From Candidatus Pseudolachnospira avium (GTDB lineage Bacteria; Bacillota; Clostridia; Lachnospirales; Lachnospiraceae), in contig CAJFTW010000147.1 of NCBI GenBank assembly GCA_904420025.1, forward strand, positions 1 to 64,000: a stretch of 64,000 nt of DNA. The letters are read 5' to 3'. The position numbers and the translations under genes are program-made. Shown in pieces: positions 51,390 through 59,679 of this stretch. The notes below the pieces were generated by a model. The model saw only the letters and a program-made list of their open reading frames with translations, searched no databases and was not told the origin of the DNA. Positions within the stretch are counted from its first letter, which is position 1. Each line of letters opens with the position of its first letter.

Positions 51390-52511
51390 ATGATGGAGTA
51401 TCGGAGAGTTATATCGTATCTGTATGAATATCGGGGAGAGGCACAGGGGCACAACGCCGGTTTTGTCCGTCTGGAGGTCCGGAACGGCCAGTGCCGGATC
51501 CGGATCTTTCTGAAGGGCGGCAGCGGAGGGCAAAAAGTGGGACGGGCTGCCCTCTTCCGCTGCGGCAGTGAGCCGGGGAGGGTGCCGCTGGGCACCATGC
51601 CGGTGCGGGCAACCGGGGCGGAGGGGGTCTTTTTGACCCAGTCCCAGAATGTAGCCGGCAGCGGACTGCCCCTGGGGGAATTCTGCGGTGTGGGCGTGTT
51701 TCCGGATGGGAGCGGCCAGGCTTACTGCAGCTTCTGGGATGACCGGCGTCCTTGGGAGACGCCGGCGCAAAAGGAAGAGCAGCCGGAGCCTGTCCCGGAG
51801 AGGGCACCGGAGAGGCAGCCGGAGGGGCCGGCCGCCGTGCCGGGGGAACAGCCGGAGCCAAACCCGGAGGATATGCCGGAGGGGAGCACGGAGCCTGCCC
51901 CGGAGAGGGTGCCGGGGGAACAGCCGGAGCCGAGCCCGGAGGAGATGCCAGGACCGGGCCCGGAGGAGTCCCCGGAACTGCTTCCTGCGGAGGTGCCGGA
52001 GGAAATCCCGGAACCGGGCCTGGAGGAGGTGCCGGGGCAGGGACCGGAAGAATGCCTGGAGGTGGTGCCGGAACGGAGTCCGGTGGAAGTGCCGGAGGAA
52101 ATGCCCGCACCGCAGGAGGAGGCGGCTGCGGACATGGCAGCCCAGTCCCTGGAGCTTCTGGGCGCCTGGACGCCGGAGACCAGTGTAACCTGGAATCAGC
52201 TGTGGAATACATACCCCAAGTATCAGCCCTTCGGGCTGGAGGATCCCTGGGAGGTTCTGCGGATTTCCATTCAGGATATTGGGCGCCTGCCCCGGGAATA
52301 CTGGCATCTGGGCAGCAATGAATTCCTGATCAGCGGCTACTGTACCTACCGGCACCTGCTGCTGATCCGGGACGGGCAGGAAGAATTGTACTACGTGGGG
52401 GTACCGGGGGACAGTATGGCTCAGGACCGGTATATGGCGGAACGGTTTGGATTCCGTCAGTACCGGCCGGCGGAGCAGATTGGATATTGGCTTTTCCGCA
52501 TAAAGCTGTGA
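51390..52511 (+). CDS. Proline/glutamate-rich protein, DUF6128-like
   Basis: Two structured parts flank a repetitive linker. Residues 1-125 begin MMEYRRVISYLYEYR and look like a beta-sandwich (GRAALFRCGSEPGRVPLGTM). Residues 130-255 are repeats of short P-E-rich units. Residues 265-373 form a second domain with ILVTYP-like NTYPKYQPFGLEDPWEVLRI and a FLISGYCTYRHLLLI strand pair. This fits the DUF6128 proteins of Lachnospiraceae, whose role I do not know. The start could also be ATG 51393. Confidence 0.7.
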   Translation: MMEYRRVISYLYEYRGEAQGHNAGFVRLEVRNGQCRIRIFLKGGSGGQKVGRAALFRCGSEPGRVPLGTMPVRATGAEGVFLTQSQNVAGSGLPLGEFCGVGVFPDGSGQAYCSFWDDRRPWETPAQKEEQPEPVPERAPERQPEGPAAVPGEQPEPNPEDMPEGSTEPAPERVPGEQPEPSPEEMPGPGPEESPELLPAEVPEEIPEPGLEEVPGQGPEECLEVVPERSPVEVPEEMPAPQEEAAADMAAQSLELLGAWTPETSVTWNQLWNTYPKYQPFGLEDPWEVLRISIQDIGRLPREYWHLGSNEFLISGYCTYRHLLLIRDGQEELYYVGVPGDSMAQDRYMAERFGFRQYRPAEQIGYWLFRIKL

Positions 52512-52537
52512 GAAACGGGAGATACTGGATAGCGGTG

Positions 52538-53125
52538 ATGATTGTGAAGGAAACACAGAATCAAGTATGCTACTATGAGCCGGGACCTTCCTTTTCGCCC
52601 CGCTCCTTCGCCGCCCATCTGGGCAGCCTGATCGAGGATGTCAAACAAACGGAGGACAAAGGGGGCGTACTGTTCCTGTGCATCGGCAGCGACCGGTCCA
52701 CCGGTGATAGCTTGGGGCCGATTATCGGCTATAAGCTGGAGCGGCAGCTGGCCTCGGATTGCCGGGTCGTGGGAACCCTCTCCCGTCCAGTCCACGCGGT
52801 GAATCTGGAGGAGACGGTGGAGGAGATCCAGAGACGCTATCCGGAGCATGTGATTGTGGCTATAGACGCTTCCATTGGCCGGCCGGAGCAGGTGGGCACC
52901 ATCTCCCTGGGACGGGGAGGAATCCGCCCGGGGTTGGGGGTGCGGAAGCGGCTGGCCCGGGTAGGGGATATTTTTATCACCGGCGTGGTTGGCAACGGCC
53001 GCTGCCGGGAGCCCATGATGCTCCAGAGCATCCGTCTGGGCGCGGTGATGGAGCTGGCGGACGCGATATGCTCCGGCATAAAATCTGTCGAAAGTTTTTG
53101 GGAATTCCGGGACAGGAATTGCTAA
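52538..53125 (+). CDS. yyaC: YyaC-type spore protein (GPR-like protease fold)
   Basis: The 195-residue protein shows the YyaC core: LFLCIGSDRSTGDSLGPIIG, VIVAIDASIGRPEQVGTISL, and IFITGVVGNGR. These resemble the germination protease and hydrogenase-maturation protease fold. In Bacillus, yyaC is expressed during sporulation. This is the clearest sign that the organism forms spores. The ATG at 52538 lacks a strong Shine-Dalgarno. The gene follows the upstream one by 26 bp. Confidence 0.88.
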   Translation: MIVKETQNQVCYYEPGPSFSPRSFAAHLGSLIEDVKQTEDKGGVLFLCIGSDRSTGDSLGPIIGYKLERQLASDCRVVGTLSRPVHAVNLEETVEEIQRRYPEHVIVAIDASIGRPEQVGTISLGRGGIRPGLGVRKRLARVGDIFITGVVGNGRCREPMMLQSIRLGAVMELADAICSGIKSVESFWEFRDRNC

Positions 53126-53164
53126 ATTTTTCATCCGGCCTGTGCTACGATACCTCAGAGGATT

Positions 53165-53193
53165 CTGCGGGCCTTCTCCGGCCCGCAGCTTTT
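53165..53193 (+). terminator. Terminator after the YyaC-like gene
   Basis: CTGCGGGCC pairs with GGCCCGCAG across six bases, and CTTTTC follows. It separates the rsmA-yyaC unit from the LysM gene. Confidence 0.8.
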
Positions 53194-53220
53194 CCGGAAT
53201 TTGAATGATGGGGTGATGGT

Positions 53221-54753
53221 ATGGCGGAGAAAGGAATGCTTTTACCAAAGAATATGCGGCAGATGGGGGAGAAAGAGGACCGGATCAAAATCTATATGGA
53301 GGACTATGTCCTCAGCTATTTTCAGAAGCTGCAGCTCTCATCGGAATCCTGGCGGGTGGGTGTCCTTCTGGGTATGCACCAGGAACGGGAGGGGGTTCCC
53401 TGCCTGTTTATCTCCGGCGCCCTGGAGACCCGCGCCGCGGATTTTGCCAATGGCCGCCTGCGGTTTACCGACAGCACCTGGAAGGACATTTTCCGGAGGC
53501 GGGAGGAGTTTTTTCCGGGCACCGGTGTCTGCGGCTGGTTTGTCTATGAAAAGTCCGGTGGTATGGTGGACAAGCTCTCGCTGAAAAAAACGTACGAGGA
53601 GGCCTTTGCCCAGGGGGATAAGGTGCTGCTGCTCCATGATGACGATGACCAGGAAGCCTTTTATATGCTCTGGAAAGGCGGTCTGGACCGGATGAGAGGG
53701 TATTACATATATTACGAGCGCAATGAGCCCATGCAGGCATATATGGAAGCGGAGCGAAAGCTGGAGCCGCCACGGGAGGAAGGCCGGGAGGCAGTGGTGC
53801 AGCAGTTCCGGGCCCGCATGGAGGAGATGCGCCGCGGCAGCGGGGCAGACCGGCGGGATAAGCGCCGTCCGTGGATTGTCCGGGAAAGTCCCAAACAGGC
53901 CGGCGCCCGGATCCTCACCGGCCTGTTTCCAGCCCGGAAGGAGGAGGGGGAAGAGATGGCAGGGGTGGGCCGGAAACAAGGCGGAATGGAGGAAAAACGT
54001 GCACCGGAAAGGATCACCGCGCCGAAACGGACCACTGCGCCGGAAAATGGTACTGCGCCGGAGAGGGAAAAGGCAGCCTCCGAGGGCACCCGGGGATTCC
54101 TGTCGGAGAGCGGCTGGAAGCAGGTCCGCCTGGCAGCGGCCTGCGTGGCAGTGCTGTTGGTGGGGGTGACGTTTTTCAATTACCGGGAAAAGCTGCTGGG
54201 GCTGGAAAGCGCGGTCAGTGACCTGCTTTCCCTGGAAAACAGCACGGCGGCGGCAGGCGCTACGGTGGAGGAAACCGGGGAGAGCCTGGTGGCCGGTTCA
54301 GTGGCGGCTTCTTCCGGGGAGCTTGTTGGCACGGAAGCAGCCCCGGATGGGGAGGCGACATTGGAGGTGACCCTTCCCCCGGAGGGCAGCGCAGCGGCGG
54401 AAGCTTCCGGCGCCGCTGCGGAGAATGTGGCTTCCACCGAGGCGGCGCCCACCGAAACAGCAGCGCCGGAGACCATGGCCACCACCGAGGCCGCCGCGCC
54501 TACGGAGACGGCAGCTTCGGCGGAGACAGCGGCGCCGGAGGAGACCCGGCCGCCGGAGGAGACTGTGGCGGCTGTGGATCCCCAGTCCGTTCCGGTGGAT
54601 TCCCGTTATCTGGTGACCAGCGGGGAAACCTTAAGCCAGATCTGCTGGCGGCTTTACGGCACGCTGGAGCCCATGGAGCGGTTCTGTGAGCTCAACGGCA
54701 TTACCGACCCCAACCGGATCCTCACCGGCCAGTGGCTGGTGCTGCCGGAGTAA
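53221..54753 (+). CDS. LysM-domain protein with central membrane segment
   Basis: Residues 1-180 form a globular domain (DRIKIYMEDYVLSYFQKLQL to MRGYYIYYERN) with strand-helix patterns that recall JAB/MPN-like domains, but no metal motif is clear. A basic, polar stretch follows, then one membrane helix near residue 305 (LAAACVAVLLVGVTFF). A low-complexity A/E/T/P region is next, then a C-terminal LysM domain (LVTSGETLSQICWRLYG to ILTGQWLVLPE). The order suggests a membrane-anchored protein whose LysM binds peptidoglycan, perhaps in the spore envelope. Neighbouring yyaC supports that idea weakly. Confidence 0.75.
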   Translation: MAEKGMLLPKNMRQMGEKEDRIKIYMEDYVLSYFQKLQLSSESWRVGVLLGMHQEREGVPCLFISGALETRAADFANGRLRFTDSTWKDIFRRREEFFPGTGVCGWFVYEKSGGMVDKLSLKKTYEEAFAQGDKVLLLHDDDDQEAFYMLWKGGLDRMRGYYIYYERNEPMQAYMEAERKLEPPREEGREAVVQQFRARMEEMRRGSGADRRDKRRPWIVRESPKQAGARILTGLFPARKEEGEEMAGVGRKQGGMEEKRAPERITAPKRTTAPENGTAPEREKAASEGTRGFLSESGWKQVRLAAACVAVLLVGVTFFNYREKLLGLESAVSDLLSLENSTAAAGATVEETGESLVAGSVAASSGELVGTEAAPDGEATLEVTLPPEGSAAAEASGAAAENVASTEAAPTETAAPETMATTEAAAPTETAASAETAAPEETRPPEETVAAVDPQSVPVDSRYLVTSGETLSQICWRLYGTLEPMERFCELNGITDPNRILTGQWLVLPE

Positions 54754-54793
54754 CGCATAGGAAGAAGCGATTCCGAAATGGGGATATAAAAAG

Positions 54794-54835
54794 AAAAAGC
54801 TCTGTGCCAAGGGTCCGTGGCGTAGAGCTTTTTTC
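54794..54835 (+). terminator. Terminator after the LysM gene
   Basis: AAAAAGCTCT pairs with AGAGCTTTTTT, with a second stem inside. The sequence is nearly symmetric, so it can also serve the minus strand. Confidence 0.8.
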
Positions 54836-54849
54836 GTGAGAGCATTATA

Positions 54850-55063
54850 GGTCCTTATGAAGGTTTTGCAGATTATTTCCACGTAAGTCATCAATGAGTA
54901 GCTGAATATGTGTCATTTGTTTCTGCGTCAAGCCAGTGGCGTCCAACGTATTTCGTTCTACCCTTCCAGCCAAAAAATCCGTAGTTACGCCAAAATAATC
55001 TGCCAAATTTAAAAGTAATTCCCAATATGGGGGAATCCCCTTGGGGGTGGTGGGAATGTATTT
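54850..55063 (-). pseudogene. Remnant of an XRE regulator gene (C-terminal half)
   Basis: The minus-strand frame reads YWELLLNLADYFGVTTDFLAG and continues about 40 residues to a stop at 54850. This is the end of an XRE regulator, like the region after the helix-turn-helix in many Clostridia. The helix-turn-helix itself and a start codon are missing. The fragment abuts an lgt fragment on the other strand near 55062, which suggests a deletion or recombination junction. It is not in the ORF track because it lacks a start. Confidence 0.6.
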
Positions 55064-55302
55064 GGCCGGACGAATCCATCACATTTCTTTAACGCCGTAT
55101 ATCCGTGTGTTTCTTCCACTTTTACCGCTGGTTCATGGGTTTGGCAGGATAGGATGTTTTTTGGCTGGATGCTGTTATGGGATTCCCTATGGAGGGCCTT
55201 TCGCTGTAACCTACCAGACATCAGAGTTCGCACCCCAAGCGATTTCTCTTTTTCCAGTTCAATTATTTGGAAGCGTTAGCGGAATTGTTAAAAGATTATT
55301 TT
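55060..55302 (+). pseudogene. Remnant of lgt (prolipoprotein diacylglyceryl transferase)
   Basis: The frame contains PLVHGFGRIGCFLAGCCYG, the Lgt signature with the conserved arginine region, and then YGGPFAVTYQTSEFAPQ and FPVQLFGS. The N-terminal half and the C-terminal helices of the enzyme are absent; about 80 residues remain. It cannot be functional. Another copy of lgt must exist, given the lipoproteins in this window. The bases 55303-55463 contain no gene. Confidence 0.75.
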
Positions 55303-55392
55303 AATGTTGTTTGGGCGGGAAAGAACTATTCAATTGCGGGGATGATTTACGATTCAGGCTTCTAAATAGTTCCGGTACACTTCTGTCCAACA

Positions 55393-55420
55393 TGTTACAC
55401 TTGCCGAAACAGCATTGCTG
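55393..55420. promoter_or_regulatory. Candidate activator site upstream of the sigma-54 promoter
   Basis: TGTT-N11-AACA (55393-55411) is directly followed by and overlaps the palindrome CAGCATTGCTG (55410-55420). It lies 44-72 bp upstream of the sigma-54 promoter, near the usual position for an enhancer-binding activator. The link to the PrpR-like protein is an inference. Confidence 0.4.
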
Positions 55421-55463
55421 AAACCCCACAGGAAAAATTACGGAAAACCGACATCCCTTTCTT

Positions 55464-55479
55464 TGGCATGGAACTTGCT
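55464..55479 (+). promoter_or_regulatory. Sigma-54 promoter of the alpha/beta hydrolase gene
   Basis: TGGCATGGAACTTGCT matches the sigma-54 consensus TGGCAC-N5-TTGCW at all but one of the conserved positions, with correct GG to GC spacing. The hydrolase start is 72 bp downstream. A sigma-54 activator gene lies in the same cluster at 56687. Confidence 0.75.
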
Positions 55480-55504
55480 CAGATATACGTTGAAAGTAAA
55501 CTTT

Positions 55505-55532
55505 CATGTCCGCTGACGCGGACACCATGAAC
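55505..55532 (+). repeat. Core hairpin of the dispersed repeat, copy E
   Basis: CATGTCCGCTGACGCGGACA is followed by CCATGAAC, matching the start of copies B, C and D. It ends just before the AGGAGG of the hydrolase gene. Together with copy D it shows the hairpin near ribosome binding sites. Confidence 0.6.
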
Positions 55533-55550
55533 AAGGAGGAAGAACCGCGT

Positions 55551-56405
55551 ATGTCAATGATCAAGCTGAAAGATGTGGAGCTGTACTATGAGGAGTACGG
55601 CAGCGGAGACCGCTACATTATCCAAGCACAGCAGTTTGTCAGCAGCTATCTGAGCTATGTGAAGGATCTGTGTGAGAAGCAGGGCTTTCACGGCTATATT
55701 ATCCGCATCCGGGGGTATGCCCCGTCTACCCTGATCACAGAAGATCTGGGAGATACCTGGTACGATGTGTGGGCGCAGGATGTGTGCGATTTTGCCGATG
55801 CCATGGGCATTGACAAATTCTTTTACACCGGCCATTCCCACGGGGCCGGTATTGGCTGGCATATCTGCAAGAACCATCCGGAGCGCCTGCGGGGCTTCTT
55901 TGCCAGCGGCTGCGGCCCCCACAAAAAGGATGGCCAGGAGACGGGGCATAGCCGTATGCAGACCATAGAGGCGGCCAGCAGCCCGGAGACCTGGCTCCCC
56001 TTTGCGGAGAAAAAGGCAGCCAACGGTACCAAGTCTCTGCTGGCCCTTCTGGATGACCCGGAGGAGGGGGAAGCCGCCAGGAAGGAGATCGAGCAGACCA
56101 GGGAATTCTGGGTCAATATGCCGGCCATCTCCGCTACCATGAACCCCAAAAAGCCTTTCCCCAAGTGCAAAACCGAGGAGGAGCTGATTGCGGAGCTGGA
56201 AAAGATCCACGTGCCGCTTTTGATGCTGGGTGGAACCGCAGACAACGTCAGCCCGCCGGATGTCATGGTTCGCTCCCTGTGCGCGGTAAAGGGCTCCCGG
56301 CTGGTGCTTTTTGAGGGCGTAGACCACCAGGATCTCACCAAGAAATGCCGTAAGGAGTATGTGGAAGAGATTATGGCGTTCTGCAGGACTAAGCATTTGA
56401 TTTAG
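55551..56405 (+). CDS. Alpha/beta hydrolase
   Basis: The start at 55551 follows AGGAGGAAG; the track start runs through the upstream hairpin. The nucleophile elbow is GHSHGAG, the acid is probably the aspartate in GGTADNVSPPD, and the histidine is in FEGVDHQDL. The N-terminal strand MIKLKDVELYYEEYGSGD is typical of small-molecule hydrolases of this fold. The substrate is not predictable. A sigma-54 promoter and a nearby PrpR-like activator suggest induction by a metabolite. Confidence 0.85.
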   Translation: MSMIKLKDVELYYEEYGSGDRYIIQAQQFVSSYLSYVKDLCEKQGFHGYIIRIRGYAPSTLITEDLGDTWYDVWAQDVCDFADAMGIDKFFYTGHSHGAGIGWHICKNHPERLRGFFASGCGPHKKDGQETGHSRMQTIEAASSPETWLPFAEKKAANGTKSLLALLDDPEEGEAARKEIEQTREFWVNMPAISATMNPKKPFPKCKTEEELIAELEKIHVPLLMLGGTADNVSPPDVMVRSLCAVKGSRLVLFEGVDHQDLTKKCRKEYVEEIMAFCRTKHLI

Positions 56406-56426
56406 CAATCAAGGAATGGCAGTAAA

Positions 56427-56632
56427 CCTACATGCCCGCTGGCGCGGGCACCACCGGCCATGAAAGCCCTTCGGCTTGCTCCGTGCTTGCGCACTCCCGC
56501 AATCCTACCTGCATTCGTAATCCGGCCTATCGGCTTGCTTGCCCATACAGGTTAGCGTCGCTAAAGCATAAGCGGGCTAGCCTGCAAGCAGTCTGCCCGC
56601 TATGCTTTGCGACCGGGCTTTCAGAGTAAAAA
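56427..56632 (-). repeat. Dispersed structured repeat, copy C (long form)
   Basis: This is a long copy in reverse orientation to copy A, with the CATGCCCGCTGGCGCGGGCA core, the GAAAGCCC/GGGCTTTC arms, and the internal segment shared with 7501-7697 (for example GCTAACCTGTATG on the minus strand). It separates the hydrolase from the convergent regulator gene. Confidence 0.85.
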
Positions 56633-56659
56633 GTCCCCCGGAAAACACTTCCGGGGGAT
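56626..56659 (-). terminator. Terminator of the PrpR-like gene
   Basis: On the minus strand CCCCCGGAA pairs with TTCCGGGGG across five bases, and ACTTTTTA follows. It lies 28 bases after the stop of the regulator gene and directly before the repeat. Confidence 0.85.
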
Positions 56660-56686
56660 CAAGCTTTCCGGGGATAGATGGCTTTT

Positions 56687-58564
56687 TCATTTGCGCTCAG
56701 GCGGTTCAATCTTTTCCTTTTCCATCATCCGGTAGAGGGTAGTCCGGCTGATCCCCAGAAGTTCTGCCGTTTTCTTTTTATTGTAGCCAGTGATGGACAG
56801 CGCTTCTTTTAAACTGAGGGGCTGTGGCATATCGGTTTCTTTGTGCTTGTAAAGGGGTGCATTTTCAAGCATATTCTGTCTCAGAATGTCTGCGCCGACA
56901 CAGTCTGTCTCATTGATCACACCGATCCGGTAAATCATATTTTGCAGCTCCCGTACATTGCCGGGCCATTGATACCGGAGGATTTCTTCTTTCGCTTCCG
57001 GGGAAAAAAAGAAATTTTTCCCCTGCCGAAGGGAGGCTTGCTTTAGGAACTCTTCCGCCAGCAGGAGGGCGTCATTTTCCCGCTGGCAAAGCGGTGGTAT
57101 CCGCAGGTTAAGGACATTCAGGCGAAAATACAGATCCTCCCGGAATTTTCCCTGTGGAACCAGCTCGACCAGGTTTTTATTTGTGGCGGCAATGACCCGA
57201 ATGTCAATGGGGATTGGATTTTCGTCTCCCAAACGGCGAATTTGGCTTTCCTGCAAAACCCGGAGCAGTTTGCCCTGCAGCGAGTAAGGGATTTCTCCAA
57301 TTTCATCCAGAAAAATGGTCCCTTTATGAGCGGCTTCAAACAACCCTTTTTTCCCATCTTTGGAAGCACCGGTGAAAGCGCCCTTTACATAACCGAATAA
57401 TTCGCTTTCCAGAATATTCTCCGGAATAGAGGCACAGTTTACGGCCACAAAAGGGCCGGAGCTTCTGGGGCCGGCACTGTGGATCCCCTGGGCATAAAGC
57501 TCCTTCCCGGTACCGGTATCTCCCAGAATCAGGACATTTTCCTGGGAGTTTGCATATTTCAAAGCAAGCTTCAATGTATCGGTAATACAACGGCTGCTGC
57601 CCTGAATATCGGAGAGGGTATAGGTAGTCACATTTTCCCGTTGTGCAAGGCGCCGCCGGACAGCCAATTCCGATGCGGCAACCGCATCGGTATCCTGGAA
57701 GGTAACTAAGACATAATTCAGCAGTCCATTGCGAAATACAGGTTCTGCGTGATAAAGGAAAAAGCGGCCATTGATCTGTGCAATCTGGTTTTTGTAGGGA
57801 ACCTGATTCTCAATGCAGTCCATAATTTTGGTAAATTGGGGGCACACCTCCGATACCGTGTTGGGGGAGATGGACATGGCATGGATCCCCAGATAATCGG
57901 CGGCCACTTTGTTGAGGACAACCAAGGTCCCGTCTGGCTGAACGGTCATAATGGCATAAATAGAGGAACGGGTTCTGCTTCGATCCTCAGCCCGGTCTGT
58001 GCTTAAGAAAGAGCGGGCTGTCTCAATGGCCTGGAGGATCGCTTCCCGGCGCGGACTCAACACAAGGGTCTTCAAACCGTATTTTTCTGCAATGCCCGCT
58101 TGGTAGCAGCCGCCGATAAAAACGTCTACATCCGTGAGCGCCTGAATTGTCTCCGGCATCTGCGAAATGGGCGGGTTGGCTTTCCATATCAGATGAATGT
58201 TCAGAAGGGGATGGATCCGGTTCAGAAGCTTCATGGTTTTGGTAAATCCCATGACGGCAATTCGGTTTCCTATATGGGAAGCCTGGACAAGAGCTTGAAA
58301 GATGTCCTCTTCCTCTATACTCAGAGCAATAACGGGACAGGTAACTGCCCGGCGTACAAATTTGCCAGTGATCCCGAAGGAAATGAAAATTTTTGTGCCC
58401 CGTCGTTCCAATTTGCGGGCATCCTCCTCTAAGGTTTCCTGCGTGGTATAAACAAGGCCGCAATCCCGGTCTTTATCTTGAATGACGGTTTGGGCCAATT
58501 CATAGATCGGCTTATCCCAGGTAATCAACACAATTTCTTTTGCAATTTCCGTTATGTCTTTCAT
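56687..58564 (-). CDS. PrpR-type sigma-54-dependent transcriptional activator
   Basis: Residues 1-190 match the PrpR_N sensor domain (HIGNRIAVMGFTKTM, then FIGGCYQAGIAEKYG). A PAS-like domain follows (YAIMTVQPDGTLVVLNKVAADYLG). Residues 315-545 are the sigma-54 AAA+ domain, with Walker A GDTGTGKELYAQ, GAFTGA in YVKGAFTGASKD, and Walker B KGTIFLDEIGEI. A Fis-type helix-turn-helix ends the protein (SLKEALSITGYNKKKTAELL). PrpR in enterobacteria senses 2-methylcitrate; no propionate genes are present here, so the ligand may differ. Confidence 0.92.
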   Translation of the reverse strand: MKDITEIAKEIVLITWDKPIYELAQTVIQDKDRDCGLVYTTQETLEEDARKLERRGTKIFISFGITGKFVRRAVTCPVIALSIEEEDIFQALVQASHIGNRIAVMGFTKTMKLLNRIHPLLNIHLIWKANPPISQMPETIQALTDVDVFIGGCYQAGIAEKYGLKTLVLSPRREAILQAIETARSFLSTDRAEDRSRTRSSIYAIMTVQPDGTLVVLNKVAADYLGIHAMSISPNTVSEVCPQFTKIMDCIENQVPYKNQIAQINGRFFLYHAEPVFRNGLLNYVLVTFQDTDAVAASELAVRRRLAQRENVTTYTLSDIQGSSRCITDTLKLALKYANSQENVLILGDTGTGKELYAQGIHSAGPRSSGPFVAVNCASIPENILESELFGYVKGAFTGASKDGKKGLFEAAHKGTIFLDEIGEIPYSLQGKLLRVLQESQIRRLGDENPIPIDIRVIAATNKNLVELVPQGKFREDLYFRLNVLNLRIPPLCQRENDALLLAEEFLKQASLRQGKNFFFSPEAKEEILRYQWPGNVRELQNMIYRIGVINETDCVGADILRQNMLENAPLYKHKETDMPQPLSLKEALSITGYNKKKTAELLGISRTTLYRMMEKEKIEPPERK

Positions 58565-58578
58565 AAGCTCTTTCCTGT

Positions 58579-58683
58579 TTAATTTTTTCCCTGAAACAGG
58601 AGGACGTTTACAATATCCGCAAACACGTCCTCATAATCCTCCAGCAGTTTTTCGGCCATATCCTTGCTTGCAAATTGCGCCAT
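58579..58683 (-). pseudogene. Remnant of an Rpn-family nuclease/transposase gene
   Basis: A 34-residue frame starts MAQFASKDMAEKLLEDYEDV and reaches a stop soon after NVLLFQGKN. This is the typical beginning of Rpn/PD-(D/E)XK recombination-promoting nucleases of Lachnospiraceae, whose full length is about 300 residues. Only the N-terminal tip is left, between the phosphatase and PrpR-like genes. It is too short for the ORF track. Confidence 0.6.
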
Positions 58684-58690
58684 TTGTTTC

Positions 58691-59398
58691 TTACAGATAA
58701 ATTTCCTCCAAATCGTCCAGGCGCAGCAGCACCGGCGAAGCGCCGGAGACCAGCCCCACGTCTATGTCAATCCAGGTATCGGTGCGCAGGATTTTGCCGG
58801 CGTATTCACTGCCGTAGTACCGGGTGGGCGTGTGCCCGAAGATTGTGAGAAAATCGGGAAAGTACACGTCGGTCAGCCGGGGCCGGGTCCAGAGCCATTC
58901 CTCCGGGGTGTACTGGGAGAGCTTCTTATCCGGCCGGAAGTCCCCCAGGCCGGCATGGCAGAGCAGAAAATCCCGCCCGCCTGCCTCCGTGGTCTCATAC
59001 AGCGGGGCGCTCTGCAGATATTCCAGGATGCCGGCGGCAGCGGAAGGATCGCTTTGGAGCAGCTTCTGCATGGCTTCCAGGGTAGCCTCCCCGCCGTTTC
59101 GCAGGTAAAGCTGCAGGGCGTTCCATTTCTCCGGGCTCAGCCGGGCAATGCTGTGCTCCGTGATTTCCTCAAACACAAAGTCGCAGGCCAGCAGCATGGC
59201 CTCGTGGTTGCCCAGGATCAGCTGGGCGTTGTCCTGCACCAGGAGCCAGCGGAGAATCTCCACGCCGCCGTCATTCCGGCGGTCCACCACATCGCCCAGA
59301 ATATACAGCCAGTCGGCGGTGCTGAAACCGGCTTTCTTCAGCAAGGCCTGCAGTTCCTTCAGAGGCAGTCCGTGCAGATCGGATGTCACATAAATCAT
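58691..59398 (-). CDS. Calcineurin-like serine/threonine phosphatase family protein
   Basis: The start at 59398 (MIYVTSDLHGLPLKEL) follows GGAGAGGG; the track start adds 20 residues. The metal motifs are SDLHG, LGDVVDRRNDG, LGNHEAML, CHAGLGDF and FGHTPTRYYG, as in PrpA/PPP-like bacterial phosphatases and diadenosine polyphosphatases. Which substrate it prefers cannot be told. The gene is separated from the divergent DUF5711-like operon by 281 bp. Confidence 0.88.
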   Translation of the reverse strand: MIYVTSDLHGLPLKELQALLKKAGFSTADWLYILGDVVDRRNDGGVEILRWLLVQDNAQLILGNHEAMLLACDFVFEEITEHSIARLSPEKWNALQLYLRNGGEATLEAMQKLLQSDPSAAAGILEYLQSAPLYETTEAGGRDFLLCHAGLGDFRPDKKLSQYTPEEWLWTRPRLTDVYFPDFLTIFGHTPTRYYGSEYAGKILRTDTWIDIDVGLVSGASPVLLRLDDLEEIYL

Positions 59399-59595
59399 AG
59401 GCTCCCTCTCCTTTGTCCATTGTTTTCGTCTGTGCATAGGCGCGGAATCTTCCTGCAAAATTGCACATTTCCCGGGGGCTGCAGGAAACGGCCCATTTAT
59501 TTGCCTTTTCTACAGTATACCATGGAAGGGAGAGGGAGACAATTGTGTGTGCTTTCCCATCGTTCACAAAAACTTTATCCACTTCCCCCCAGAGT

Positions 59596-59604
59596 ATGCT
59601 ATAA
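59596..59604 (+). promoter_or_regulatory. Extended -10 promoter of the kinase operon
   Basis: TGCTATAAT forms an extended -10 element about 75 bp before the first gene. A -35 box is not convincing. The rest of 59399-59679 holds no clear gene. Confidence 0.6.
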
Positions 59605-59679
59605 TACTACCATGGCTTTCGCCCGGAGCAGCGGCGAAGGGAATGTGTTCACTTTTATGGCAGGCAGGAATCTATATAA

